Shown here one piece after another: positions 18,096-26,774 of a stretch of 64,000 bases of DNA. Below the pieces are notes generated by a model. The model was not told where the DNA came from, did not search any database, and worked only from the letters and a program-made list of their open reading frames with translations. Origin of the DNA: Clostridium tyrobutyricum DSM 2637 = ATCC 25755 = JCM 11008 (GTDB lineage Bacteria; Bacillota; Clostridia; Clostridiales; Clostridiaceae); assembly GCF_000359585.1 (NCBI RefSeq), contig NZ_APMH01000017.1:16668-80667 (forward strand), read 5' to 3'. Numbering within the stretch: position 1 is the first letter of the stretch; every line of letters starts with the position of its first letter. The position numbers were made by a program, and so were the translations under genes.

Positions 18096-18938
18096 TTAAG
18101 GTAATTTATCAAGACTTTCTAAGATATAACCAGAGTGCTTCCAATCCTTAATAACTGAATCCAAAATTTCAGAGTTGGTTCTTGAAACTGCGTGTAATAG
18201 TATTATAGCTCCATTATGAGTTCTATCAGCTATTTTCTTTTTAGCAGATTCGGGTAAAGGCTGGCTATCCCTATTCCAGTCATTGTAAGCAAAACTCCAG
18301 AATACAGTTTTATATCCTAAATTCTTTGTATAGAATAATGATAATTCACTATATTTTCCCATAGGGGGTCTGAAAAATTTAGGCATTTCTTTACCGGTAG
18401 CTTCTCTATAAGCATCTTCTGTAATAGTGAATTCTTCTTTGAATTCATCAGGAGTTTTGGCCCTCTGAGCCATAGAAGGGTGCTTGTTTGAATGATTACA
18501 TACCAAATGACCTTCATTTACCATTCTCTTTATTAGATCCTTATTATCCCTTATATATGGAGTAGTTGCAAAGAAAGCTGCTTTTACATTATTTTGTTTT
18601 AATATATCAAGTATCTTACCTGTGTATCCATTCTCATATCCTTCATCAAAAGTTAGATATAATACTTTTTTAGAGGTATCTCCCAAGTAATATCCAGAAT
18701 ATTTTTTTAGAAGAGATATGACATCAGCAGGTTCTTCTGATGGTAATCCATCGTTTTTAGGTTTGAAAAACCAGTTTTTTTCAGTCATATCCAATTTAGA
18801 AATATCTAAACCCTTAATAGAATTGGAATCAGGTTTTTCTAGAGTGTTTGAAGCATTTACAGTACAGATATTTATTTGGGAAATAAATATTGTAGAAATT
18901 ATAAACATTAATAAAAAATGGACAATATTTTTTTTCAT
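18096..18938 (-). CDS. pdaA: PdaA-type polysaccharide deacetylase (muramic delta-lactam synthesis)
   Basis: 280 residues from the ATG at 18938, which has AGGTGA seven bases upstream. An N-terminal signal or anchor helix occupies about residues 5-25. The NodB domain shows the PdaA-specific first motif LTFDEGYENG, the metal His pair in NHSNKHPSMAQ, RPPMGKYSELS, and FWSFAYNDW, with LLHAVSR near the end. PdaA removes acetyl from muramic acid so that muramic delta-lactam can form in the spore cortex, needed for germination. Its nearness to the sigma-F operon fits a sporulation role. General peptidoglycan deacetylase is the main alternative. Confidence 0.88.
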   Translation of the reverse strand: MKKNIVHFLLMFIISTIFISQINICTVNASNTLEKPDSNSIKGLDISKLDMTEKNWFFKPKNDGLPSEEPADVISLLKKYSGYYLGDTSKKVLYLTFDEGYENGYTGKILDILKQNNVKAAFFATTPYIRDNKDLIKRMVNEGHLVCNHSNKHPSMAQRAKTPDEFKEEFTITEDAYREATGKEMPKFFRPPMGKYSELSLFYTKNLGYKTVFWSFAYNDWNRDSQPLPESAKKKIADRTHNGAIILLHAVSRTNSEILDSVIKDWKHSGYILESLDKLP

Positions 18939-19041
18939 TTCTATATCACCTACCATAACTATGATATATTTATGGTATACTATATGGAATAATTTATACT
19001 ATGAATAGGTTGGAAATATATTGAGGAGAGTATAATAATAT

Positions 19042-20748
19042 ATGGATGATTTTTTAAAAAATATATATAAAATATATGAATTTATAAATAAGGAAGTATC
19101 TGTATATGAAAAAAATGATTATATAGATATTTTTAAAAGAAGTATGAAAATCAATGTGAAAGACAGGTTTTCCACTAGATACTACAAATATATAAAAGAT
19201 AGTAAAAGATCAGGAATAGTATATACTCCTAAAAAAATAGCAGATTATATGGTTAAAAATTTAATAGACTCAAGTGAAGTGATTCATAATCCATATATTA
19301 AAATACTGGACCCATCATGTGGATGCGGAAATTTAATATTTTCATGTTTTCAGTATTTGAAAGAAATATTTTTAAATAATATTAATGAAATAAATAAAAG
19401 ATTGAATAAAAAGTTAAATTCAGATGATATAGATTATCATATACTCTACTATAATTTGTTTGGATTTGATATAGATAAAACAGCTATTATTATATTAAAA
19501 ATAGATTTATTTAGATTAACGGGTATTATAAATAATAAAAATTTCATTGTAAAGGATTTTTTAATGGATGATGTAAAAGGTAAATTCGATTTTATCATAG
19601 GAAATCCTCCTTATATAGGACATAAAAATGTGGACAGAAATTATTCCAAGATATTAAAGAAAAAGTATAAAGAGGTATATGAAGATAAGGGAGATGTATC
19701 TTACTGCTTTTTCAGCAGGGCATTAAAATGTTTAAATAAAACAGGAAAATTAGGTTTTATAATATCAAGATATTTTTGTGAAGCTTCAAGTGGAAAAAAA
19801 TTGAGAAAATTTATATTGAATAATGCAAATATAAAATTAATTATAGATTTTTATGGTATAAGGCCTTTTAAGGATATAGGAATAGATCCAATTATAATTT
19901 ATCTTAAAAATGAAAAAAATTGTAGTGATGAAAATAAAATAAAAATTATAAAACCAAATCATAAAGGAAAATTTACAAGATTTTTTATAAAAAAAGGAGA
20001 ATTGGATTCAGAAGGATGGGTTATTATAAATGAAACTGAAAGAAAAATGTTAAACAAGATAATACGAAAATGTAAATTTTTACTATCAGATATATGCAAT
20101 AGTCATCAGGGAATAATAACTGGATGTGATAAGGCTTTTATTTTAGATCGTGAAGTTATTAAAGTAAAACATATAGAAGAAGATATAGTTAAACCATGGA
20201 TAAAAAGCAGTTATATACATAAATACAAAGTAAATCCTACGGAAAGGTATATTATATATTTAAATAAAGTAGAAGAAGAAAAATATAAAAGTTCAATAAA
20301 TTATGTAAGTAAATATAAGGATAAATTGGAGAATAGAAGGGAATGTAGGGCTGGAAGGAGAGAGTGGTATGAAATTCAATGGGCAAGAAAACCGGAAATA
20401 TTTGAAAATGAAAAAATTGTCTTTCCATATAAAGCTTCTCATAATAGATTTGCACTTGATAGGGGAAGTTATTTCAGTGCGGATGTGTATTGCCTAACAT
20501 TAAAGAAACAGGGTATTTTTAATTATGAAATGCTATTGTATATATTAAATAGCTCCATCTATGAATTTTATATTAAGAGTTTTGCTAAAAAATTGGGAGA
20601 AAATTTATATGAATATTATCCTAATAAACTTATGAAATTGAAAATTCCATATATTGATTATGCACATATTAAAGATACAGAATATTTATATGAATTTTTT
20701 GGGTTTAATAAAAGGGAGATAAACATATTGGAAAATAAATGTAAGTAA
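19042..20748 (+). CDS. Orphan N6-adenine DNA methyltransferase, CamA-like
   Basis: 568 residues, ATG 11 nt behind GAGGAGAG. The SAM-binding motif I is DPSCGCGNL at residues 90-98, and the catalytic N6-adenine motif is NPPY at 188-191 (GNPPYIGHKN). The C-terminal target-recognition half has GIITGCDKAFIL, then KLENRRECRAG, WYEIQWARKP and SADVYCL, ending in YYPNKLMKLKI. From memory these stretches agree closely with CamA, the sporulation-linked orphan methyltransferase of C. difficile that methylates CAAAAA; this needs an alignment. No endonuclease gene is nearby, so it is an orphan rather than part of a restriction pair. It lies between pdaA (divergent) and the spoIIA operon. Methyltransferase is sure, CamA orthology likely, target motif unknown. 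Confidence 0.88.
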   Translation: MDDFLKNIYKIYEFINKEVSVYEKNDYIDIFKRSMKINVKDRFSTRYYKYIKDSKRSGIVYTPKKIADYMVKNLIDSSEVIHNPYIKILDPSCGCGNLIFSCFQYLKEIFLNNINEINKRLNKKLNSDDIDYHILYYNLFGFDIDKTAIIILKIDLFRLTGIINNKNFIVKDFLMDDVKGKFDFIIGNPPYIGHKNVDRNYSKILKKKYKEVYEDKGDVSYCFFSRALKCLNKTGKLGFIISRYFCEASSGKKLRKFILNNANIKLIIDFYGIRPFKDIGIDPIIIYLKNEKNCSDENKIKIIKPNHKGKFTRFFIKKGELDSEGWVIINETERKMLNKIIRKCKFLLSDICNSHQGIITGCDKAFILDREVIKVKHIEEDIVKPWIKSSYIHKYKVNPTERYIIYLNKVEEEKYKSSINYVSKYKDKLENRRECRAGRREWYEIQWARKPEIFENEKIVFPYKASHNRFALDRGSYFSADVYCLTLKKQGIFNYEMLLYILNSSIYEFYIKSFAKKLGENLYEYYPNKLMKLKIPYIDYAHIKDTEYLYEFFGFNKREINILENKCK

Positions 20749-20765
20749 TACAAGTTAAATGTGTT

Positions 20766-20798
20766 TAAAAATATATTATATGGTAAAAATATATTATA
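20766..20798. repeat. 15-bp tandem direct repeat after the methyltransferase
   Basis: TAAAAATATATTATA occurs twice with a 3-nt spacer (18-bp period), just downstream of the methyltransferase stop. It could be simple slippage-derived sequence or paired AT-rich binding sites. No terminator with a T-run is visible here. Confidence 0.6.
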
Positions 20799-20822
20799 AA
20801 TAAAAAATAAATTTATAAAAAT

Positions 20823-20849
20823 AGAGGAAAATTATTCCATACAGCGAAT
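20823..20849 (+). promoter_or_regulatory. Sigma-H-type promoter for the spoIIA operon
   Basis: AGAGGAAAA (20823-20831) matches the sigma-H -35 consensus RnAGGAwWW at every fixed position. After an 11-nt spacer, AGCGAAT (20843-20849) matches the -10 consensus RnnGAAT. In Bacillus and Clostridium the spoIIA operon is transcribed by sigma-H with Spo0A. It lies about 310 bp upstream of spoIIAA. I did not find a clear 0A box. Confidence 0.72.
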
Positions 20850-21156
20850 ATTATCTTAGAGTATCTAATTTTATATTATGGACATTTTTATGTATGAAAT
20901 TGAAATTTCAAATACTTTAATAAAACCTAATGGTTTTTTAAACTTTACAAAGGAGAGGGGGTAAGAACGTCTGACTCGGACTGTGTAGATAATTGCACAT
21001 ACTAGAACTTATATAAATTTATTTATATAAATTTTAGACATATGGAAATATGCCATTATTACTATATGTAAAATTAAAGTTAAGCAGTAGCTTAACGCTA
21101 ATACCATATATGGCATTTTATATATTAAACTATGGTTTTAGTAGAGTTTTTATGAT
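20850..21156 (+). other. Long structured leader of the spoIIA operon
   Basis: About 300 nt with no convincing gene. It holds a small hairpin followed by T (AAAACC/GGTTTT at 20922-20937 then TT), a purine-rich GGAGAGGGGG stretch near 20952, and a 67-nt element at 21050-21116. That element has outer arms ATGCCAT/ATGGCAT and an inner perfect hairpin GTTAAGC-AGTA-GCTTAAC. It matches no riboswitch class I can recognise. If the sigma-H promoter is the start, all this is 5' untranslated RNA. Confidence 0.45.
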
Positions 21157-21492
21157 ATGAATTTAGAATTTGAAGTTAAAAATGATAAACTTATAGTTCA
21201 TATGATCGGGGAACTAGACCATCATAGTGCTGAAGAAGTTAGAAATAAGATTGATGATAGACTTGAAAGAGATAACATAAAGAAACTTATAATGGATTTT
21301 TCTCATGTGAGTTTTATGGATAGTTCAGGCATAGGTGTTGTAATTGGAAGGTATAAAAAGCTCAGCTTAAAAAATGGAACTGTTTGTATTGCAAAAGTTA
21401 TAGATTCGGTAAATAGAGTATTTCAGTTATCAGGTATGTTTAAAATAATAAAGGTGTATGACAGCGTTGAGCAGGCTATTGATAATATTTAA
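21157..21492 (+). CDS. spoIIAA: Anti-sigma-F factor antagonist SpoIIAA
   Basis: 111 residues, a single STAS domain. The phosphorylation motif FMDSSGIGVVIGRY is present, with Ser56 the likely site phosphorylated by SpoIIAB and dephosphorylated by SpoIIE. Unphosphorylated SpoIIAA binds SpoIIAB and frees sigma-F in the forespore. The ATG has only a weak upstream site (AGAG), unlike most genes here, so the first cistron may be translated poorly or depend on leader structure. It is the first gene of the three-gene spoIIA operon. Confidence 0.95.
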   Translation: MNLEFEVKNDKLIVHMIGELDHHSAEEVRNKIDDRLERDNIKKLIMDFSHVSFMDSSGIGVVIGRYKKLSLKNGTVCIAKVIDSVNRVFQLSGMFKIIKVYDSVEQAIDNI

Positions 21493-21507
21493 TGGGGGGA
21501 TAGAGAC

Positions 21508-21936
21508 ATGTATGATAACAGTATGAAAATAGAGTTTGTTAGCAAATCGCAGAATGAAAGCTTTGCAAGAGTAGCAGTAGCAGCTTTTGTATCACAATTA
21601 GATCCAACTATAGATGAATTAACTGATGTAAAGACTGCAGTTTCAGAAGCAGTTACAAACTCTATTATTCATGGTTATGAAAATGGAAAAGGTATTGTAA
21701 AAATTGAAGCTTATATAAAAGAAAGAGAACTTACTTTAATAATAGAAGATGAAGGTGCCGGCATAGAAGATGTAAATCTTGCTATGCAGCCCCTGTATAC
21801 TTCCAGACCCGATTTAGAAAGATCAGGCATGGGATTTACAGTTATGGATACTTTTATGGATTCTCTTGAAATACAATCTGAAAAGAACAAGGGGACAAGA
21901 GTATTGATGAAAAAAGTTTTTAAATCATTAAGTTAG
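21508..21936 (+). CDS. spoIIAB: Anti-sigma-F factor / serine kinase SpoIIAB
   Basis: 142 residues, ATG behind a GGGGGG site. It is a GHKL-type kinase: the N box is [18 protein letters not shown], the G1 motif is [11 protein letters not shown], and RSGMGFTVM is the G2 loop. It binds sigma-F and holds it inactive, and it phosphorylates SpoIIAA on serine. Order and spacing (15 nt from spoIIAA, 9 nt to the sigF start) match the classical operon. Confidence 0.95.
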   Translation: MYDNSMKIEFVSKSQNESFARVAVAAFVSQLDPTIDELTDVKTAVSEAVTNSIIHGYENGKGIVKIEAYIKERELTLIIEDEGAGIEDVNLAMQPLYTSRPDLERSGMGFTVMDTFMDSLEIQSEKNKGTRVLMKKVFKSLS

Positions 21937-21945
21937 GTGAATAAT

Positions 21946-22701
21946 ATGAGTGAAGAAGCTGTAAAAATATCTAATTATGACTATAATGACAATTTAAAAC
22001 TTATAAGAGCTGCTAAAAAAGGGGACAAAAATGCGCTGAATAAGTTAGTAGAAGTTAATTTTCCATTAGTTACTTCTATAAGCAAGAAATTTTTAAATAG
22101 AGGCTATGAATATGAGGACATATTCCAGATAGGGTGTATGGGTCTTATGAAAGCAATTAATAATTTTGATGAAACATATAATGTGAAATTTTCTACCTAT
22201 GCGGTACCTATGATAATGGGCGAAATAAAGAGATTCCTGAGAGATGATGGAATGATAAAAGTGAGCAGAAGTGTAAAAAATACTGCTAAAAAACTCCATT
22301 ATGATAAAGAGGCACTTACAAAAAAACTAAATAGGGAGCCTACTGTTGAAGAATTGGCTGAGTATTCTGGAATAAAGGTAGAAGATTTGATATTTGCATC
22401 GGAATCTGCAAATAATATGCAATATTTATATGATACTATACATCAGGATGATGGAGCACCAGTTCTCTTGATAGATAAGTTAAGTCAGAATCCAAATGAA
22501 GATGTTGAGATGGTAAATAGGATAGCTTTAAAAGAAACACTTAAAAGTTTGGATGTAAGGTCAAGACAAATAATAATGTTAAGATATTTTAAAGATAAAA
22601 CTCAAGTACAGGTTGCCAAAATGCTTGGTATAAATCAAGTACAAGTATCAAGAATTGAAAAGAAAGTATTGAAAACTATGAAGGATATTTTGAATCAATA
22701 A
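21946..22701 (+). CDS. sigF: RNA polymerase sigma-F factor
   Basis: 251 residues from the ATG at 21946, which has AGGTGA at good spacing; a GTG 9 nt upstream is part of that site. Region 2 reads YEDIFQIGCMGLMKAINNFD and FSTYAVPMIMGEIKRFLRDD, region 3 has NREPTVEELAEYSG, and region 4.2 ends TQVQVAKMLGINQVQVSRIEKK. This sigma factor directs the first forespore-specific genes. Its stop falls at the foot of a strong hairpin. Confidence 0.95.
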   Translation: MSEEAVKISNYDYNDNLKLIRAAKKGDKNALNKLVEVNFPLVTSISKKFLNRGYEYEDIFQIGCMGLMKAINNFDETYNVKFSTYAVPMIMGEIKRFLRDDGMIKVSRSVKNTAKKLHYDKEALTKKLNREPTVEELAEYSGIKVEDLIFASESANNMQYLYDTIHQDDGAPVLLIDKLSQNPNEDVEMVNRIALKETLKSLDVRSRQIIMLRYFKDKTQVQVAKMLGINQVQVSRIEKKVLKTMKDILNQ

Positions 22702-22747
22702 ATAAGTAGGTTTCGTAACATAAAAATATTTACGGAACCTACTTATT
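22701..22747. terminator. Bidirectional hairpin between sigF and the PBP gene
   Basis: AATAAGTAGGTTTCGTAA pairs with TTACGGAACCTACTTATT with one mismatch or wobble, around an 11-nt loop. It lies between the convergent sigF and class A PBP genes. No long T-run follows on either side, but position and stem length support a shared terminator. Confidence 0.7.
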
Positions 22748-22756
22748 GTATTGACA

Positions 22757-25183
22757 CTAATTACTTAAATTAGGTTGATTCTTAGAATTTGTGTCATTTG
22801 TTGTATCTGTATTATTGGTATTAGTGTTATTGGTATTATCAGTATTATCAACATTGTTATTGTTATTATTAGTGCTATTTGCATTTTTATTATTGGAGTT
22901 TTGGTTATTTAAATCAGCTGTATTGTCATTAGAATTTGGAGTATTCACATGTTTTCTTTTTGACTTAGTATTTTGCTGATTATTTGTTTTATAAGAATTT
23001 TTGTTATTGTCGTTATTTTTGTTATTGTTGTCAAATAATGAATCAGATATTGTATCTTGTTCTGTTGGTTCAGTACCATCTATAAATACTTCAGTATAGT
23101 ATTTACTTTTTGATGGATTCAAAAAGTAAAGTGGAGATGGTAATTTACCTGTTTCAGAAGAAACCTGTTCAGTTACAACTCCAGAAGGCATAGTTATTTC
23201 TTTATAAGGTAATCCTTCATGAAAAGCTGTCATTATAGATGCCCAAATTGCAGCTGAAGAGTTACTGTTTAAACCTGATATTCGTGAATTATCATCATTT
23301 CCTATCCAAACTGAAGCGGAGTAGTAGGGAGTTAACCCTGAAAACCATAAATTCTTGTCATCACTTGAAGTACCTGTCTTACCCCTAGCCATATCACTAA
23401 AGTTGGCTGTAGAACCTGTTCCTTCCGAACTTACAGGAGATTTTAAAAGATCATACATTACATATGCAGCATTTGCTGATAATACCTTTCTAGTACTTAC
23501 TTTTGATTCCAAAATTACTTTTCCAGATCTGTCTGTAACTTTTGTATAAAGTCTAGGTGAAGTATATATGCCATTATTACCAAATACTCCATAGGCAGCA
23601 GCCATTTGCAGTGTATCTGTACCATGGTACATTTCTCCTAGGGAAAGTGCAGCCATACTTGATTTATCAGTAGCATCCAAATTTAATCCGAATTTTTCGG
23701 CATAAGAAGCACCTGTTTCAAGGCCTATCTTATCTTCTACTTTGGCAGCTATAGCATTTGACGATTTCATAATTGCGGTTCGCAATGTCATATTTGTATA
23801 TGAAAAGGTACCCTCATTTGTTGGAGTATAAGCGCTGCCATTTGTTCCATATTTTCTAGCTATATCATCTGACCATGGTGAGTCTTCAAGTACAGTTGCG
23901 GCAGTATATTTTTTAGATTCTATAGCAGGACTATATACAGTTAAAGGTTTTATTCCCGAACCAGGTGGCCTTAAATAACTTTGAGATGCAGCTCTATTAT
24001 ATGACATAGCGGGCTGAGTACCTCTACCTCCAACTAGGGCCTTTACCTCTCCGGTATGGTAGTCTATAACTACAGCTGAAGCCTGAGGTTGTATTATTTC
24101 ATTTTTATCTTTTGCAGAATTATTTTGTAATATAGTAGAATTATTCAATATACTTTCAGTTTGCTTTTGAAGGCTTTTGTCCATAGTAGTATATATTTTC
24201 AATCCTCCATAAGTTATCATTTGATTAACCTGGGAATCACTGTAATTGTACTTTGTCTTTAAATCATTTTTTACCTGCTGCATTGCAGGCATGGAAAACC
24301 ATTCATGTTCTAATCGGTTGTCCTGGGGAGAGTACGGTTTTATATGTAAATTTCCCTTATTTATATTATTTATAGCTTCCACATATTGTTGTTCGCTTAT
24401 GTAGTTATTTTCATACATCTTCTTCAATACACTTTTTGTTCTGTTTAAATATATGGATGGATTTTTTTTAGAAGCACTGGAATAAGGATAATATACAGAT
24501 GGACTTTGAGGTATACCTGCAATGAAGGCACATTCAATTAAATTTAATGAACTGGCCGACTTTCCAAAGTATTGTTGTGAAGCGGATTCAACACCGAAAG
24601 CTCTTCCACCTAAAAAAATTGTATTCATATATCCTTCAAGAATTTGATCTTTAGTTAAAAGTTTTTCGAGCTTTATGGAAAGATATATTTCTTGTAGTTT
24701 TCTTGTAATAGTTACTTGCGGTGACAGATATATACCTCTTACCAACTGCTGAGTTATAGTAGATGCTCCCTGCAGTCCAGATTGTCTTTTTATTTTATTT
24801 CCAATATCTATTAGAACTACTCCTGCTATTCTTTTTATATCTATACCTTTATGCTTATAAAATCGTTCATCTTCAATACTTATAAAAGCATGTTTCAAAT
24901 TGTCAGGTATATTATTAAAAGAAAGAACAGTTCTTTGCTCGGTACTCGTCACTGTATCTGCCATATTTCCTTTATCATCATATAAAACTGAAGGCTCATT
25001 TAAATTTAATACACGATTTACATCTAGAGCAGGTGCACTTTTTATGATGGCTGCTCCGACTCCAATACATATTACAACTACTGATAAAAATATGCAGATT
25101 AAAATGGTAAATGAGAGTTTTAAAGTTTTCTTCTGAGTTTTCTTTGGAGTTTTTTTCCGAGACTTTTTTTGGCTCTTTCCCAT
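22757..25183 (-). CDS. Class A penicillin-binding protein (PBP1A type)
   Basis: 808 residues, ATG with AGGAGG at ideal spacing. A Lys-rich cytoplasmic tail (1-22) precedes one membrane helix (about 23-47). The GT51 glycosyltransferase domain has the catalytic Glu104 in SIEDERFYKHKG and TITQQLVRGIYLS. The transpeptidase domain has the SxxK motif PGSGIKPLTV near residue 409, SSNAIAAK, and KTGTSSD near 602. It polymerises lipid II and cross-links peptides outside the membrane. The last 90 or so residues are a low-complexity Asn/Thr/Lys tail encoded by near-triplet repeats. It is long for the family because of this tail. Confidence 0.93.
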   Translation of the reverse strand: MGKSQKKSRKKTPKKTQKKTLKLSFTILICIFLSVVVICIGVGAAIIKSAPALDVNRVLNLNEPSVLYDDKGNMADTVTSTEQRTVLSFNNIPDNLKHAFISIEDERFYKHKGIDIKRIAGVVLIDIGNKIKRQSGLQGASTITQQLVRGIYLSPQVTITRKLQEIYLSIKLEKLLTKDQILEGYMNTIFLGGRAFGVESASQQYFGKSASSLNLIECAFIAGIPQSPSVYYPYSSASKKNPSIYLNRTKSVLKKMYENNYISEQQYVEAINNINKGNLHIKPYSPQDNRLEHEWFSMPAMQQVKNDLKTKYNYSDSQVNQMITYGGLKIYTTMDKSLQKQTESILNNSTILQNNSAKDKNEIIQPQASAVVIDYHTGEVKALVGGRGTQPAMSYNRAASQSYLRPPGSGIKPLTVYSPAIESKKYTAATVLEDSPWSDDIARKYGTNGSAYTPTNEGTFSYTNMTLRTAIMKSSNAIAAKVEDKIGLETGASYAEKFGLNLDATDKSSMAALSLGEMYHGTDTLQMAAAYGVFGNNGIYTSPRLYTKVTDRSGKVILESKVSTRKVLSANAAYVMYDLLKSPVSSEGTGSTANFSDMARGKTGTSSDDKNLWFSGLTPYYSASVWIGNDDNSRISGLNSNSSAAIWASIMTAFHEGLPYKEITMPSGVVTEQVSSETGKLPSPLYFLNPSKSKYYTEVFIDGTEPTEQDTISDSLFDNNNKNNDNNKNSYKTNNQQNTKSKRKHVNTPNSNDNTADLNNQNSNNKNANSTNNNNNNVDNTDNTNNTNTNNTDTTNDTNSKNQPNLSN

Positions 25184-25463
25184 AATTATCCTCCTTATTA
25201 AAATTGTCCATTTTATTATAAAATTACATTATTAATATTAGCAATGTTTCTAATATTTTTCAATGTTTTTAATAATACTATAGGTAGTCAGTAATATTGA
25301 AATTAAATGCTGACAAAATCTATTGTATTATATAACAGATCCATATAATTTATAATTATCAAATACATGGTTAATACATAGATATATTGACTTATATGAC
25401 TAAATGTGACATACTGATAATACAAAAATTTATTATTACATTTTATGATTGGAGGAATTCAGA
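25184..25463. other. Divergent intergenic region, PBP / rubredoxin
   Basis: 280 bp of AT-rich sequence between the divergent PBP gene and the rubredoxin gene. It must hold promoters for both. I see no ORF, no riboswitch signature and no strong dyad. A TAATACA-rich stretch just before the rubredoxin RBS is too weak to call. Confidence 0.4.
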
Positions 25464-25625
25464 ATGGATAAATATGTTTGTAGTGCCTGTGGATATGTAT
25501 ATGATCCAGAAAAAGGGGATCCAGATAATGGAGTGAATCCCGGAACAGCATTTGAGAATTTACCAGATGATTGGGTATGTCCACTTTGCGGAGTTTCGAA
25601 GGATGAATTTGAAAAAGAGAGTTAA
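25464..25625 (+). CDS. Rubredoxin
   Basis: A 53-residue protein with ATG behind ATTGGAGG. Two CxxC knuckles bind one iron: CSAC at residues 6-9 ([16 protein letters not shown]) and CPLC at 39-42 ([14 protein letters not shown]). Length and the PDDWVCP segment are standard for clostridial rubredoxin. It carries electrons to rubrerythrin or oxygen and peroxide reductases in anaerobes. It is monocistronic, with its own terminator just downstream. Confidence 0.96.
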   Translation: MDKYVCSACGYVYDPEKGDPDNGVNPGTAFENLPDDWVCPLCGVSKDEFEKES

Positions 25626-25636
25626 AATATAGAAGT

Positions 25637-25684
25637 AAAAAAGAGGAATGAGCAAATTAAATTGCTTTTTCCTCTTTTAATTTT
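25637..25684 (+). terminator. Intrinsic terminator after rubredoxin
   Basis: AAAGAGGAATGAGCAA can pair with TTGCTTTTTCCTCTTT (two mismatches) across a short AT loop, followed by TTAATTTTT. It starts about 12 bp after the rubredoxin stop. Confidence 0.75.
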
Positions 25685-25692
25685 TAAATTAT

Positions 25693-25818
25693 AATTCAGC
25701 TAAAAATTGAATGAAATAATTTATAATATAAATTCACTATTGTATTTATATTATAATAATTATATAATATATAAAAATTCTGTTAATATTCAATTCAGCA
25801 AAATAACCGATTGAATTG
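25693..25818. promoter_or_regulatory. Repeated ATTCA/TGAAT dyads upstream of the nucleotidyltransferase-MocR pair
   Basis: AATTCAGC occurs at 25693 and again at 25792, each followed by TTGAAT, giving two dyads of the form ATTCA-N-TGAAT. The second has 7-bp arms CAATTCA/TGAATTG at 25791-25818. They lie 35-160 bp upstream of a small operon that encodes a MocR-type regulator, so they are candidate operators for it. Between them is AT-rich sequence with TATAAT-like promoter elements. Confidence 0.4.
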
Positions 25819-25851
25819 CTTATAACCTATGATAAGGGAGGTTGTAATATA

Positions 25852-26757
25852 GTGGAAAAGACAATATTACAATATCAAAAAGCATTTAATAGTGCAATTG
25901 CTAGATTTAAGAAAAATAAATCCATATTGGCTGTTATGGTTTTTGGAAGTATGATTACAGGGGATTTATGGGATGAGTCAGATGTAGATCTATTTGTAAT
26001 ATATGACAATAATGCTTCAAGTTTAATAAATATATATACGGAAGAAATAGGTATTCCAATTCATATTAAATTTATGAGTAAGGGTAATTTCATGCAAATT
26101 AATGATGAAAATTTAAGAGGAGGTTTTATACATAGAATAATATCATCTTCTCGTCTGGTGTTTTCCAAGGATATGGAAATAAGTTCTAGATACGATATAA
26201 TTAGATATTATCCAGATATAGATAGAGAAAGATGGAATATGGTTTATGTGGGAAATCTGATTAAAGACATATCTATATGTAAAAAATATTTACAAAATGA
26301 TGGTATTTATACTGCATACATTGAGGCAATTAAGTCAATAGAGGAATTTTCTAAGTTGTATGTCAACTCTGCAGGATATATGATCAGCAAGGATGCCGTC
26401 AGTGTTGCTGTGAATTTAAATGATAAATTGAAACAATATGTTAAAAACCTATTATTCTGCAGTAAGGACGAAAAAGATATAGAGATATCTATAAGAAATT
26501 TAATTGAGTACTTTGATGAAAACATAAATTCAAATATATCAAAATTTGTAAATGTACTAATAAGTTATATTAAGAAAAAAGATGATTTCTTGAGTTCAGA
26601 ACAAATAAAAAAAGATGAATTATTCAAGGAATATGATATATGTATGGAAGAAATACTAGACAAACTTTGGAAGAAGAATATAATAAAAAAACAAATGAGA
26701 GATTATAAATTGGAAGATGGCAGCATACTATCTAAAGAAAATGTGTATTTTGTTTAG
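25852..26757 (+). CDS. Nucleotidyltransferase-domain protein of unknown substrate
   Basis: The GTG at 25852 has GGGAGG ten bases upstream, so the longer frame beginning 36 bp earlier is not used. About 301 residues. The N-terminal third is a polymerase-beta-type nucleotidyltransferase fold with the motif VFGSMITGDLWDESDVDLFV, in which G-S and the two Asp of DVD are the nucleotide and metal ligands. The rest is helical, without a recognised domain, perhaps an HEPN-like or antibiotic-type C-terminal domain. The next gene, 17 nt away, is a MocR regulator, so the two probably act together. Substrate unknown. Confidence 0.7.
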   Translation: MEKTILQYQKAFNSAIARFKKNKSILAVMVFGSMITGDLWDESDVDLFVIYDNNASSLINIYTEEIGIPIHIKFMSKGNFMQINDENLRGGFIHRIISSSRLVFSKDMEISSRYDIIRYYPDIDRERWNMVYVGNLIKDISICKKYLQNDGIYTAYIEAIKSIEEFSKLYVNSAGYMISKDAVSVAVNLNDKLKQYVKNLLFCSKDEKDIEISIRNLIEYFDENINSNISKFVNVLISYIKKKDDFLSSEQIKKDELFKEYDICMEEILDKLWKKNIIKKQMRDYKLEDGSILSKENVYFV

Positions 26758-26774
26758 ATTAATACACAAAACAA

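Noticed and set aside
19042..20748. Restriction-modification system
   Set aside because: No endonuclease, specificity subunit or BREX/DISARM gene flanks the methyltransferase; neighbours are sporulation genes.
22791..22979. Plus-strand hydrophobic Leu/Val-rich ORF opposite the PBP gene
   Set aside because: It is the antisense reading of the Asn/Thr repeat tail and has no ribosome site.
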